Assembly: GCA_022708005.1 (NCBI GenBank)
Contig: JAKIZN010000009.1
Span: 1 to 14,156, forward strand
DNA from: Bacteroidota bacterium
GTDB taxonomy: Bacteria > Bacteroidota > Ignavibacteria > Kapaibacteriales > UBA2268
Reading direction: 5' to 3'
DNA: 14,156 nt
Made by a program: the position numbers and the translations under genes. Numbering within the stretch: the first letter of the stretch is position 1; each line of letters starts with the position of its first letter. A model generated the notes under the pieces. It was given only the letters and a program-made list of their open reading frames with translations. It did not search any database and was not told the DNA's origin. Shown piece by piece: positions 6,748 through 14,156 of this stretch.

Positions 6748-8952
6748 CTAATCTAATAAATACGACACGCTGAAGAATATAGTGCGGGTTCTGCCTAAAT
6801 TTCCCGGCACTTCGGTATAATAATAATCAAGCAAATTGCTTGCATAAATTGATAGCTCAATCGGCGCAAAGCTTTTATTTTTATACTTAATGCCCGCGTC
6901 TAACAAATGCACGGCAACCCTTGCATCGTGGTTTTTAATTTGGAGCTTTAGCTCATCATCGACCTTTTCGGGCTTGCTTTTAAAGCGATAATCTGAATAA
7001 ATCTCGAAGTCGCCAATTTTATAAAAATATCTTGCCAATAAACTTATAGCCGAACGATATTTTAGAGTTGTATTTGAATCCAAATCTTTCGGCAACATCG
7101 CAGAAATCCCATATTCCATACCAAAGCCGCTGCTAATCATAGTCTTAATGTTGAACTCCATACCCGTTATTCTTGCTCGCGTAGTGTTTAGAAATTGGAT
7201 TGATGGCTTGGTGCCTTGCACAAATTTTGGCTCTATCATATTAAAAAGTTCGTTGTTATATATAGAAGCATCAATTATAAGCGGAACGTCATCTATTTTA
7301 ACTGGCTGATTCCAGCCGACTTCAAACGATACGCTTCGCTCGTGCTTTAGCTTTATATTTGGCACTACCTCAAACCCTTGAAATGCAAGAGAAGCAAATC
7401 GCTCGGCGATAGAAGCAGGGCGAAATCCCTTGCCAATCGAAGTGCGAATAGTAGAATTAAATTTAGTCCTATAAGCCATTCCGAGTTTTGGAGAAAATTC
7501 GAGCCGCCCGCCGGCTAAACTTTTTTGTATGCTTTTGGTTTGCTCTAAATCAAATCGTCCGCCGTAAGTGAAAATTAGGTCGCCTAGCGGGGATTCTATT
7601 TGCGAATAAAGCGATAGCGTATTTTGCTCTCGCTTGCCGTAAGTTCTTGCTTCTACTTGATTGTATGCGTAATTTGCCCCTGCTGTCAAATTGAAATATT
7701 GATGCAACTTTGTGTTATATTGCACTTCGGTATTGTAAGTTTTGGCGTCGGATTGCCTATATTCATCGCCTTTTAGCTTATTTTCAAACTGAGTAGCAAA
7801 AAGGTTAGTTTTGATAATCATAAAGTCATTTGCCGAAATAATTTGCTTATATTCTGCATTAATCGAATACTTGCTCGCTGTGATTTTATTGTCCAAATCT
7901 GTGTTTGTCGGCGGGCGAGTGGCGCTATCGAGGCTGTTCCAATAAACCCAATCGTCGCGATTGCTGACTGCGGCAAGCCCAGATAAGCTAAGGCTTGATA
8001 GCTCTGTTATTGCTATTGATGATTTACCGTATAGCATAAATCGATTTTCTTCATTGTAAAATCTATAGCCATCGTCGCTAATGTAACTGCCAGCCAAGCT
8101 AATCCCAACTTTAGCAAATCGCTGAGAGTATCCGAAATTTGCTCCACGCGTTGCTTGCAGTCCATCAGAAAATTGCCAACTTTTATATTTCGGCTGCGTA
8201 TAAAGCCCGAATTGCGAAGAAGCGGTAAAATATGCTTTTTCGGTAGGCTCTTTTGTGATTAAGTTAATTACTCCGCCGAGTGCCGATGCGCCGTATAGAG
8301 CAGAGCCAGCGCCCTTGATTATTTCGATTTGGTCTATTAAAGGAAATGGGATAGCGTCGCTTTTGATGTCGCCATTATCGCCCGAGAGCATCGGGAAACC
8401 ATCGAGCAGCATTATCGCCCGCGAGCCCAGCCCAAAAGCAAATCCCGAGCTGCCTCTTATGCTGACGTTGTCATTATTCACTTCCACACCAGGCACGTAT
8501 TTCAGAGCGTTATCCAATTTGCTAATAGATTTTTCTCTAAAAATATTTCCTTTGACTATGCTCAATGAAATAGGCACTTCTTGAACTGTTTGAACTTTTT
8601 TATTTGCCGTTACTACAATTTCGCTTGAAATAAGCGTTTTAGGACGCATTTCCACTTCGATTGTAATATCTTCGGAGAGCATATAAACATCTACTTTTTG
8701 CGATTCATAGCCCACGCTTGAGATTATCAAAGTATATTTGCCAGACGGAATAGATTTAAGCGAAAAAATACCTTCGCGATTTGTAAATTGCCCGATAGAA
8801 GTGCCTTGCAATCGAATTGTAGCTCCGATTATAGGTTCGCCTGTTTCTTTGTCGGTAATTTTGCCCGTAAGATTGCCGTTTGGCTTTGCGGTGGCATCAA
8901 GGCAAGCGAGGGTTAGAAAAATAATTGTTGCGATAGCTAATATTTTTTTCAT
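6748..8952 (-). CDS. TonB-dependent outer-membrane receptor
   Basis: The 734-residue product is a gated outer-membrane barrel that imports a substrate with TonB energy. It has a signal peptide (about 1-22, MKKILAIATIIFLTLACLDA), a carboxypeptidase-regulatory-like beta domain (about 27-105), a TonB-box-like EIVVTA, a plug domain (about 110-235, with SIRGSSGFAFGLGSRAIMLL and GSALYGASALGGVINLITK) and a C-terminal barrel rich in aromatic strands. The N-terminal regulatory domain is typical of Bacteroidota receptors, and the plug resembles vitamin B12/siderophore receptors. The ligand cannot be read from sequence. I prefer the ATG at 8950-8952; a GTG three codons earlier (8959-8961) abuts the stop of the lipoprotein gene. 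Either start implies an operon with it. No riboswitch or Fur-like box is obvious upstream. Confidence 0.93.
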   Translation of the reverse strand: MKKILAIATIIFLTLACLDATAKPNGNLTGKITDKETGEPIIGATIRLQGTSIGQFTNREGIFSLKSIPSGKYTLIISSVGYESQKVDVYMLSEDITIEVEMRPKTLISSEIVVTANKKVQTVQEVPISLSIVKGNIFREKSISKLDNALKYVPGVEVNNDNVSIRGSSGFAFGLGSRAIMLLDGFPMLSGDNGDIKSDAIPFPLIDQIEIIKGAGSALYGASALGGVINLITKEPTEKAYFTASSQFGLYTQPKYKSWQFSDGLQATRGANFGYSQRFAKVGISLAGSYISDDGYRFYNEENRFMLYGKSSIAITELSSLSLSGLAAVSNRDDWVYWNSLDSATRPPTNTDLDNKITASKYSINAEYKQIISANDFMIIKTNLFATQFENKLKGDEYRQSDAKTYNTEVQYNTKLHQYFNLTAGANYAYNQVEARTYGKREQNTLSLYSQIESPLGDLIFTYGGRFDLEQTKSIQKSLAGGRLEFSPKLGMAYRTKFNSTIRTSIGKGFRPASIAERFASLAFQGFEVVPNIKLKHERSVSFEVGWNQPVKIDDVPLIIDASIYNNELFNMIEPKFVQGTKPSIQFLNTTRARITGMEFNIKTMISSGFGMEYGISAMLPKDLDSNTTLKYRSAISLLARYFYKIGDFEIYSDYRFKSKPEKVDDELKLQIKNHDARVAVHLLDAGIKYKNKSFAPIELSIYASNLLDYYYTEVPGNLGRTRTIFFSVSYLLD

Positions 8953-8961
8953 ACGTATCAC

Positions 8962-9441
8962 TTAGAATGGTTGTGGTGGGCGGTTGTTAAAATCTACTTT
9001 TATATCGGCTCTGTATCCTATACCTTTGCTCGCATATATTTCAAGCGGGCTGAAATTGATATAATCATCTGTATAAACTCCGATAGCATCCCACTCAAAT
9101 AATGTTCCATATTGGCGAGCGACCGCTATATATTTAAATCTCGCGGGCAGACTTTCTACGTTAATTTTATAATCTGCGGTGTCGCCCGAAATTGGCAGCA
9201 GGCTTTCGCTAAAAATTGCTTCGCCAGAAAGCACTTCGCCGATTATGTCAGCAGGCGGATACGATTTGAACGCAACTACTCTTATATCTTTAATCAAACT
9301 ATCAGGCGGGAACTCATTTTCAAATCGGACAGTGCCATAGATAACTGCCTTTTGGGCAGCGGAAGGGTCGAGCCCTTCTTGGCAAGCGGAAAATATCGCA
9401 ACGATAAAAGCGAATAATAATACGGTGGCGAGCCTGCTCAT
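8962..9441 (-). CDS. putative lipoprotein of unknown function, partner of the TonB receptor
   Basis: I do not recognise a specific family. The 159-residue product has a signal sequence ending in AIFSAC, so C20 is a likely lipidation site; phenylalanine at -3 is unusual for a lipobox, so this is tentative. The remainder alternates strands and turns (AVIYGTVRF.., DIRVVAFKSYPP.., YIAVARQYG..), which suggests a small Ig-like or transthyretin-like beta sandwich without visible catalytic residues. The stop lies one base before the possible GTG start of the receptor gene, so the two are co-transcribed and probably work together at the cell surface. I chose the ATG at 9439-9441; a TTG eight codons earlier is possible but lengthens the signal peptide unnaturally. 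Confidence 0.75.
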   Translation of the reverse strand: MSRLATVLLFAFIVAIFSACQEGLDPSAAQKAVIYGTVRFENEFPPDSLIKDIRVVAFKSYPPADIIGEVLSGEAIFSESLLPISGDTADYKINVESLPARFKYIAVARQYGTLFEWDAIGVYTDDYINFSPLEIYASKGIGYRADIKVDFNNRPPQPF

Positions 9442-9509
9442 AACTTTACTCAATAGTGATAGCAAAAAAACGAATTTTTGGAAAATAAATTATAACTAAC
9501 AAATAATTT

Positions 9510-9529
9510 GTAGCAAAAACGTGTGCTAC
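9510..9529 (-). terminator. weak hairpin after the M1 peptidase gene
   Basis: GTAGCA and TGCTAC form a 6-bp stem with an 8-nt loop, 8 bases beyond the peptidase stop on the minus strand. AAATTATTT rather than a T-run follows, so termination is uncertain. Confidence 0.3.
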
Positions 9530-9536
9530 GCCGTGC

Positions 9537-11465
9537 CTATTTTACTATATTCAAGTTCTTAAACAGCACCTTATCGCCATCGCTGATTTTAACAGTATAA
9601 TTCCCGCTTGGCAAGCTCTGCGTTGAAATAAGCGTTTTGCCCGCGCCGTCGATATTCGCTGCTGCCACTTGCCTGCCAACTGCATCATAAATAGCATAGA
9701 TAGCTGACGCAGCAGAAGGTCTATAAATTAAATTGAACGACTCGCTGGTAGGATTGGGGAACAGCAGTGGCGCCTCACTGCCTTCGGCGACGCTCGTGTA
9801 GTCAATCAAATTTACTTTTAGCGGAACTCTTACATTTTTTCCGATATTCGCATAAATAGTATTGATAGGCGGAAGGTTGTGCAAAGTGAATGCTTGCTCT
9901 TTCTCTGTTATGTTAAGCTCAATATCTTCATAATCGCCAAGGGAGTTTTTATAAGAAATTACAAGCGGGAAATTGGTGAAAATTGGTATAGAATCCGCCT
10001 GCACTTGCTTAACGAGAATATTCGCGGAGTTGTCGCCTTGGGCAATTTCTCGATCAAAAGTAATTTCGAGTACGGGGAAGCCTTTGGAATAAATCCATTC
10101 ATCAAAAAATTTATCTATATCGAATCTCGTGTAGCTTTTAAGCGCAGATTTTAGCAAATCGGTAGTTACGTTGTCATATTTATTTTCTTGAACGTATTTG
10201 TTTATAGCTCCGAAAAATGCTTCATCGCCGATTTGATAGCGTAGCAGCGATAAAACCGCGGCACCTTTATAATATATTGTAGCTGGATAATTAGACGATT
10301 TCCCCGTTCTATCAAAATCATATAGAGATAGCACGCCTTCGCTCGATTGCAAAGAAAGCATAACCGATATAAATTTTGAAATTTCTTTCAAATACGCATT
10401 TTTGCCGAACGTGCTTTCTTGCCACAACGCCTCGCAATAAGTGGCAAAACTTTCGTTGAGCCAAGCGTCGCGAAAGTCAAATGGCGAAATCATATTGCCA
10501 AACCATTGATGCGAGAGTTCATGGACGGCAGTCGATGCCATAGAATCTTTTCTAAATACGCTATTTTGCACAATGCTTCTATCTAACGAAATCATAGTTT
10601 GGTGTTCCATAGAGCCAGTCGGAGTATTCACATAGCCAACTTTTTCAAAAGGATATTCGCCGAAATATTTCTCAAATGTTGCAACCATTTCTGGCACTTT
10701 TTTGTAATAATACCGCGTGGTGGCGCTATCTTCTGGCAAATAAAAAATTTGCACAGGAATACCGTTGGCATCACTTTCGTAAATATTGAATTTCCCTACT
10801 GCAAAATTTGCTAAATATGTGGCAATCGGGTAACTATGCGTATAGCTAAAAAGCTTGGTGCCATCACCATTATCGGCTATTTCAAATATGCCATTGCTTG
10901 CAACAGACATAGAGCTATCGACTAAAAAGCTCGCGTTTAGCAAGGCTTTATCGGAAGGGTGGTCATAGCAAGGCATCCAATATCTTGACGACGACACGGC
11001 TGGATTAGAAAATCCGACGCCCATAGAATACAATATACCGTCGGTGGAAGTAACTCCAGCCCAACCAAAATTGCTTGGGTAATAGCTCATCGTTCCCGAA
11101 TAGTATATTTTCAATATAGCGGTATCTTGGTCTGCAATATCTGCCCTGCTCAATATATAGTATTGCTCGCCATCGACTTGCTCTTCGGATTTTGCTATGG
11201 GAATTTGCTCGCTATGGCAAAATGCAGAATCGACGCTTAGCCCGCTCAAATGAAAATAAAATTTGGCATCGGGCAAATCAGTAGTCCATACAAATTTTAT
11301 TTCATTATATCCGTGCATCTGCGGTGATGGCGCAGCAGTTAGATCCATATAAACATTATAAGATAGCACGTCGAAATCTTGTGGGATAAACTTTGTAGCA
11401 CTCGAAATTTCGCCAAATAGCTGAGTGGCAAATAAAATTGCAAATGCGTAAACCAAATTTTTCAT
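9537..11465 (-). CDS. secreted M1 family metallopeptidase with T9SS C-terminal sorting domain
   Basis: A zinc aminopeptidase-like enzyme, 642 residues, exported by Sec (signal peptide about 1-20) and then by the type IX system. Zinc ligands are H315, H319 and E338 (HELSH, 18 residues, E), with catalytic E316. Y398 in YYKGAAVL fits the catalytic tyrosine, and GSMEH (284-288) replaces the textbook GAMEN exopeptidase motif, a variant I recall in Bacteroidota members. Residues 569-642 form a type A sorting domain: FPNP, YDAVGRQV, LPSGNYTVKI and a final FKNLNIVK. The protein ends up outside the cell or surface-attached, where it may digest peptides. I start at the ATG 11463-11465; a TTG eight codons earlier would spoil the signal peptide. 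Together with PorX it implies a functional T9SS in this organism. Confidence 0.93.
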   Translation of the reverse strand: MKNLVYAFAILFATQLFGEISSATKFIPQDFDVLSYNVYMDLTAAPSPQMHGYNEIKFVWTTDLPDAKFYFHLSGLSVDSAFCHSEQIPIAKSEEQVDGEQYYILSRADIADQDTAILKIYYSGTMSYYPSNFGWAGVTSTDGILYSMGVGFSNPAVSSSRYWMPCYDHPSDKALLNASFLVDSSMSVASNGIFEIADNGDGTKLFSYTHSYPIATYLANFAVGKFNIYESDANGIPVQIFYLPEDSATTRYYYKKVPEMVATFEKYFGEYPFEKVGYVNTPTGSMEHQTMISLDRSIVQNSVFRKDSMASTAVHELSHQWFGNMISPFDFRDAWLNESFATYCEALWQESTFGKNAYLKEISKFISVMLSLQSSEGVLSLYDFDRTGKSSNYPATIYYKGAAVLSLLRYQIGDEAFFGAINKYVQENKYDNVTTDLLKSALKSYTRFDIDKFFDEWIYSKGFPVLEITFDREIAQGDNSANILVKQVQADSIPIFTNFPLVISYKNSLGDYEDIELNITEKEQAFTLHNLPPINTIYANIGKNVRVPLKVNLIDYTSVAEGSEAPLLFPNPTSESFNLIYRPSAASAIYAIYDAVGRQVAAANIDGAGKTLISTQSLPSGNYTVKISDGDKVLFKNLNIVK

Positions 11466-11471
11466 AATAGT

Positions 11472-11479
11472 CAAATATA
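11472..11479 (-). promoter_or_regulatory. possible -7 box next to the M1 peptidase start
   Basis: Minus-strand TATATTTG fits TAnnTTTG and ends only 6 bases before the ATG. If used, transcription would begin at or near the start codon, giving a leaderless mRNA. The nearest TTG is 15 bases upstream, shorter than the usual spacing, so a chance match is quite possible. Confidence 0.22.
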
Positions 11480-11567
11480 GATTGCACAACTTTGCAAGAT
11501 AATTAAAATTTAAGATAAATCATAATAAAATATGAAAATAGTTAGGCAACTGCGATAGGGCTGAGCG

Positions 11568-12716
11568 TTAGATTTGCTGCTTAATTACGTCGATTACTTT
11601 TGCTACTGAAGTTTGCCAATTAAGCCGCGAAGCAAATTCATTATAAGAGCTTAGCGCAATATCTATATAATTTTGCCTGCTATTGCAATGCCTTTCTATG
11701 AAGGCTGCGATTCTATCGATTTCGCCGTCGCTATGCTCATACATTGTTCCATTAATCCCTTCTCTGACTATGGTTGGCATCCCGCCGTTATTTGCGGCGA
11801 TTACGGGCAGTCCATAAGCATTCGCTTCGCAAAATACGATGCCGAAGCACTCATGCCGCGAAGGCATTGCAAAAAAGTGCGATTCGCTGAAAAGCTTTAG
11901 CAATAAATCATATTCGCTTGGAATATTTTTGCGTAAAAAGCCATAGACTTTAACGTAATCTGGAACGTGCTGAAAAGGTGGAGTGCAGCCAACAATGTGA
12001 AGCACGGCTTTTCTTCCGCTTTGATTTATTTTATTAGCGATTTCCATTGCTATATCGCCGCCCTTTCGGTGCCAATCTACTCCAACGAATAATATATTGA
12101 TTACGTCGAAAGATTTTTTTTCGCAAAGTCGCTTAATATCATCATATTTCGGTGGCTCTGCAAGGTTAGCCCCAAATGGCGTAATAAATACGCTTTCTGG
12201 ATTAGAGCCGTAATGCTTGATGCTGCTTTGTGCTGCCCAATCCGATGCAAAAAATTGGTATTTTGCTTTGCCGATGCTTAGCTTTTCGAGATATTCGCCA
12301 TTTCGCACAGTTTCTTTTGCTAAATTTGTGTAGTCGGGATAGTAATCTACTAATTGATTAAACGTAGCATCAGCCCAAAAAGCTGTTGGGATATGCGTTT
12401 CGAGCATAGATAGCTCTAACGAGCCGCTGCTTAAAATAAAATCTGCATTTACGCTTGCAAGTTTTTTTTCTGCTATTTTAGCTGCCCGTTTGACGACGGA
12501 TAACTCTCTCGGTCTTTGGTATTTCTTGCCGATTATTTTATAATAAAGCGATTTATATTTATAGATATTATCTAATTTAGAGCCGAGACTATCTATAGGA
12601 ATTACTTCAACTTTAGCATCTTCCAGAGCTTTGCGTATAAAAAATACAGAGCCAGACCAATGGCTTACCGAATCTGAATTAAAATAAGATAGATATGCTA
12701 TTTTAAGTTTACCCAC
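11568..12716 (-). CDS. GT4-type glycosyltransferase
   Basis: This 382-residue GT-B fold enzyme is likely to transfer a sugar from a nucleotide-sugar donor to a surface glycan or another acceptor. The N-terminal half (KIAYLSYFNSDSVSHWSGSV) is the acceptor domain. The C-terminal half has FVGVDWHRKGG (210-220), IVGC (241-244), and the EX7E motif at E289 and E297 (HECFGIVFCEA), followed by GLPVIAANNGG and VREGINGTMY, as in glycosyltransferase family 4. There are no membrane segments, so it is cytoplasmic or peripheral. The start is a GTG at 12714-12716 with AGGG 8 bases upstream; no better ATG exists nearby. It stands alone, with no polysaccharide genes around it, so donor and acceptor are unknown. 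Its upstream region runs into the repeat island. Confidence 0.85.
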   Translation of the reverse strand: MGKLKIAYLSYFNSDSVSHWSGSVFFIRKALEDAKVEVIPIDSLGSKLDNIYKYKSLYYKIIGKKYQRPRELSVVKRAAKIAEKKLASVNADFILSSGSLELSMLETHIPTAFWADATFNQLVDYYPDYTNLAKETVRNGEYLEKLSIGKAKYQFFASDWAAQSSIKHYGSNPESVFITPFGANLAEPPKYDDIKRLCEKKSFDVINILFVGVDWHRKGGDIAMEIANKINQSGRKAVLHIVGCTPPFQHVPDYVKVYGFLRKNIPSEYDLLLKLFSESHFFAMPSRHECFGIVFCEANAYGLPVIAANNGGMPTIVREGINGTMYEHSDGEIDRIAAFIERHCNSRQNYIDIALSSYNEFASRLNWQTSVAKVIDVIKQQI

Positions 12717-13057
12717 TAATACAGCCCTAAAATATATGATGTTTTATTTTTAACCCAAATAATTCATTAGAAATAGTTTCTTCTATATGTTTGGGTTTAT
12801 TTTAATCCCGAAGGGATTTGATGTTTGTAGAAAATAATATTGCATAACATAATGCGACCCCTACAGGGTCGTATAAATCGCCGATTATTCATTACTACAA
12901 ACATTTGAACCCTTCGGGTTCGTTACAATTTGGCTTTAAGATGCCCTACACTTCGAAGGTGTAGGACATCTTAAAAACAGCTAATAGGTGAAAGATTCTT
13001 ATTGCATTATTTGGGTTTATATATATCGCAAAAATTACTATTTGCTAAATTATTCAA
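12717..13057. repeat. mosaic island of dispersed palindromic repeat modules
   Basis: This 341-bp gap has no gene. In order it holds: AATAATTCATTAGAAA (12758-12773), like the end of the MITE-like element; a 48-bp hairpin repeat inverted relative to 124-171 (12801-12848); a CGACCC/GGGTCG hairpin (12855-12871) related to the 35-bp tandem array; a second CTACAAACAT module with GAACCC-TTC-GGGTTC (12895-12921); a 53-bp hairpin module shared with 6587-6639 (12928-12980); and TATTGCATTATTTGGGTTT (13000-13018), matching 6579-6596 and, inverted, part of 169-184. The minus-strand TATATTTT at 12729-12736 could be a weak promoter for the glycosyltransferase. Confidence 0.8.
12801..12848. repeat. dispersed hairpin repeat, right copy (inverted partner at 124-171)
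   Basis: It is the reverse complement of 124-171 with one mismatch in 48 bases. The similarity continues at a lower level through the adjacent CGACCC/GGGTCG hairpin to about 12875. The two copies face each other across about 12.6 kb that holds all the genes from the BRO-N remnant to the glycosyltransferase. Confidence 0.85.
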
Positions 13058-13510
13058 TTAATTAAAGGCTTTTAAACTTGCGAAATCTTTGCCTATAATA
13101 ATCGTAGAACGCAAGTAAAGCGTAGAATCAATAGAACTAACCACCATAGAATCTGGAACGCCAATGGCATAAGCTACTTTTCTAGCGCTTCCCATATCGC
13201 CAACTCTATCGAGCACATAAGATTTTTCTTCGCTTGATGGGAAATTCCCTATCTCTACGACGTCAAATCCGCGAAGTCTCATAAACTCTTTAACCTTTGC
13301 TGCGAGCCCCGTTTCGCCGCAAGCATTAAGCACATTGACTTGAATAACGGTTTCGTTCTCGCTGGCTTCAATCCCTTCTTCGATATTAGCATCGACCGGC
13401 GGCGAAATAACAACGCGATTAACAAAAGATGATAGCATAACAATGACAATAAGCCCTAATGCCGTTAGCAGTAAGATGTTGGCAGTTTTGTTCTCCGAAA
13501 TTATTTGCAT
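13058..13510 (-). CDS. membrane-anchored LytR C-terminal (LytR_C) domain protein
   Basis: The 150-residue product has a short N-terminus, one membrane segment (about 11-30, NILLLTALGLIVIVML), an acidic linker, and a LytR_C domain (about 56-141: IQVNVLNACGETGLAAKV, RLRGFDVVEIGNF, YVLDRVG, AYAIGV, TIIIGKD). LytR_C often follows LytR-CpsA-Psr phosphotransferase domains, but here it stands without one, probably facing the periplasm, with no known enzymatic role. The start is uncertain. I chose the ATG at 13508-13510, which has a G-run just upstream and gives a simple signal anchor. An ATG at 13541-13543 or a TTG at 13583-13585, overlapping cheD, would add 11 or 25 residues. It lies directly downstream of cheD. 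Confidence 0.8.
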   Translation of the reverse strand: MQIISENKTANILLLTALGLIVIVMLSSFVNRVVISPPVDANIEEGIEASENETVIQVNVLNACGETGLAAKVKEFMRLRGFDVVEIGNFPSSEEKSYVLDRVGDMGSARKVAYAIGVPDSMVVSSIDSTLYLRSTIIIGKDFASLKAFN

Positions 13511-13572
13511 ATTCCCCCCAAAGAAATAGTTTTTAATAATCATCAAGGGGAAAGCTGCAATTAGCGTGCCAA

Positions 13573-14156
13573 TTATACTTCCCAAGTGCCTTTATCTGGG
13601 AAATAGACGCTCATTTTTTTCTCGCCGACTCTAACGGAAACAGTCCTTGAAATTGTTCCGCCAACGTCTTCGCCTAATAGCTTGACGCCGCGCTTTAGCA
13701 ATCCCGCTTTGACAGCAAGTATATTTCGCTGCCCTATGCCGAAATAATCGGCAAGCTCGACTTTAGTTTTCGCACCGCCAGCTATTTTAGCATAGATTCT
13801 ATCGGGAGTGCAGCCGAAGCCTCCCATTTTATTGATAAGTGCATCTACTCCAGTATCTGCAAAGTAGCCGGGCAATTTTTGAGCCTTTTCGGAATCGGTG
13901 TTCGATTGTGGCAGTGCAATGTGAGCTAATCCAACAACGCCCTTAGACGGGCAGAACAAGCCAAGCCCTATGCACGAGCCAAGTGCAAAGATTTTGAGCA
14001 TCTTGTCGGGCGAGTTAGTTGCATCCATTGCTCCCATACCGAGAATAATTTGGTCAGTTTTTGCCACTCTATCGAGTGCATTACCGGGCAGTTTATAATC
14101 TTTTTTCGGTTTCTTTAGATGGCTCACATCTTGAGTAGATGCAAGTTTTATCTTGG
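13573..14156 (-). CDS. cheD: chemoreceptor glutamine deamidase CheD (5' end may lie outside the window)
   Basis: CheD deamidates glutamines of methyl-accepting chemotaxis proteins and in some bacteria cooperates with CheC. Numbered from the GTG at 14125-14127, the 184-residue form has the catalytic pair C52 (ALGSCIGL) and H69 (GLAHIALP), 17 residues apart as in the family, then AKIAGGAKT, GIGQRN and DVGGTISRTV. The frame stays open upstream to the window edge without an ATG (codons for KIKLASTQDV), so the true start may lie outside. The first 25 residues before QIILGMGAMDA form an uncharacterised extension. No other chemotaxis gene is in the window. Confidence 0.9.
   Translation of the reverse strand, partial: KIKLASTQDVSHLKKPKKDYKLPGNALDRVAKTDQIILGMGAMDATNSPDKMLKIFALGSCIGLGLFCPSKGVVGLAHIALPQSNTDSEKAQKLPGYFADTGVDALINKMGGFGCTPDRIYAKIAGGAKTKVELADYFGIGQRNILAVKAGLLKRGVKLLGEDVGGTISRTVSVRVGEKKMSVYFPDKGTWEV

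Noticed and set aside
8890..8952. Lipobox in the TonB receptor signal sequence (LTLAC)
   Set aside because: The residue at -3 is threonine and the protein is a barrel; ordinary signal peptide cleavage a few residues later is more likely.
12758..13054. A second complete MITE copy in the right island
   Set aside because: One end (AATAATTCATTAGAAA) is present, but the opposite end is not convincing and I find no flanking direct repeat.

Overview
The window looks like a chromosomal piece of a Bacteroidota/Chlorobi-group (FCB) bacterium, perhaps a Kapabacteria- or Ignavibacteria-like lineage. The signs are a PorX-type regulator of the type IX secretion system (T9SS), an M1 peptidase with a C-terminal T9SS sorting domain, a lipoprotein plus TonB-dependent receptor pair, moderately AT-rich DNA, and TAnnTTTG-type -7 promoter boxes. 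The lineage below phylum level is a guess.

Every gene I can support is on the minus strand. In order of transcription (right to left): cheD (open to the window edge) and a membrane-anchored LytR_C-domain protein; a ~300 bp island of palindromic repeats; a GT4-type glycosyltransferase; a secreted M1 metallopeptidase with a T9SS signal; a lipoprotein followed directly by a TonB-dependent receptor; a ~185 bp MITE-like element with terminal inverted repeats and flanking direct repeats; porX-tsaE; the NAD biosynthesis operon nadA-nadC-nadB (both junctions are 4-bp overlaps); a 350 bp gap; a truncated BRO-N/DinD-like gene; and a second repeat region that starts with a 35-bp palindromic tandem array.

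nadA, nadB and nadC make up the whole aspartate-to-nicotinate-mononucleotide route. They appear to have their own promoter, with an operator-like palindrome between tsaE and nadA. PorX would control T9SS genes, and the M1 peptidase three genes upstream is a likely cargo of that system. The lipoprotein and receptor form an envelope uptake pair of unknown ligand.

The least explained material is non-coding. A small vocabulary of short hairpin modules recurs in different orders and orientations at 1-245, 6554-6737 and 12750-13020. One assembly of modules has clear MITE hallmarks, and another sits exactly where the BRO-N gene loses its reading frame.
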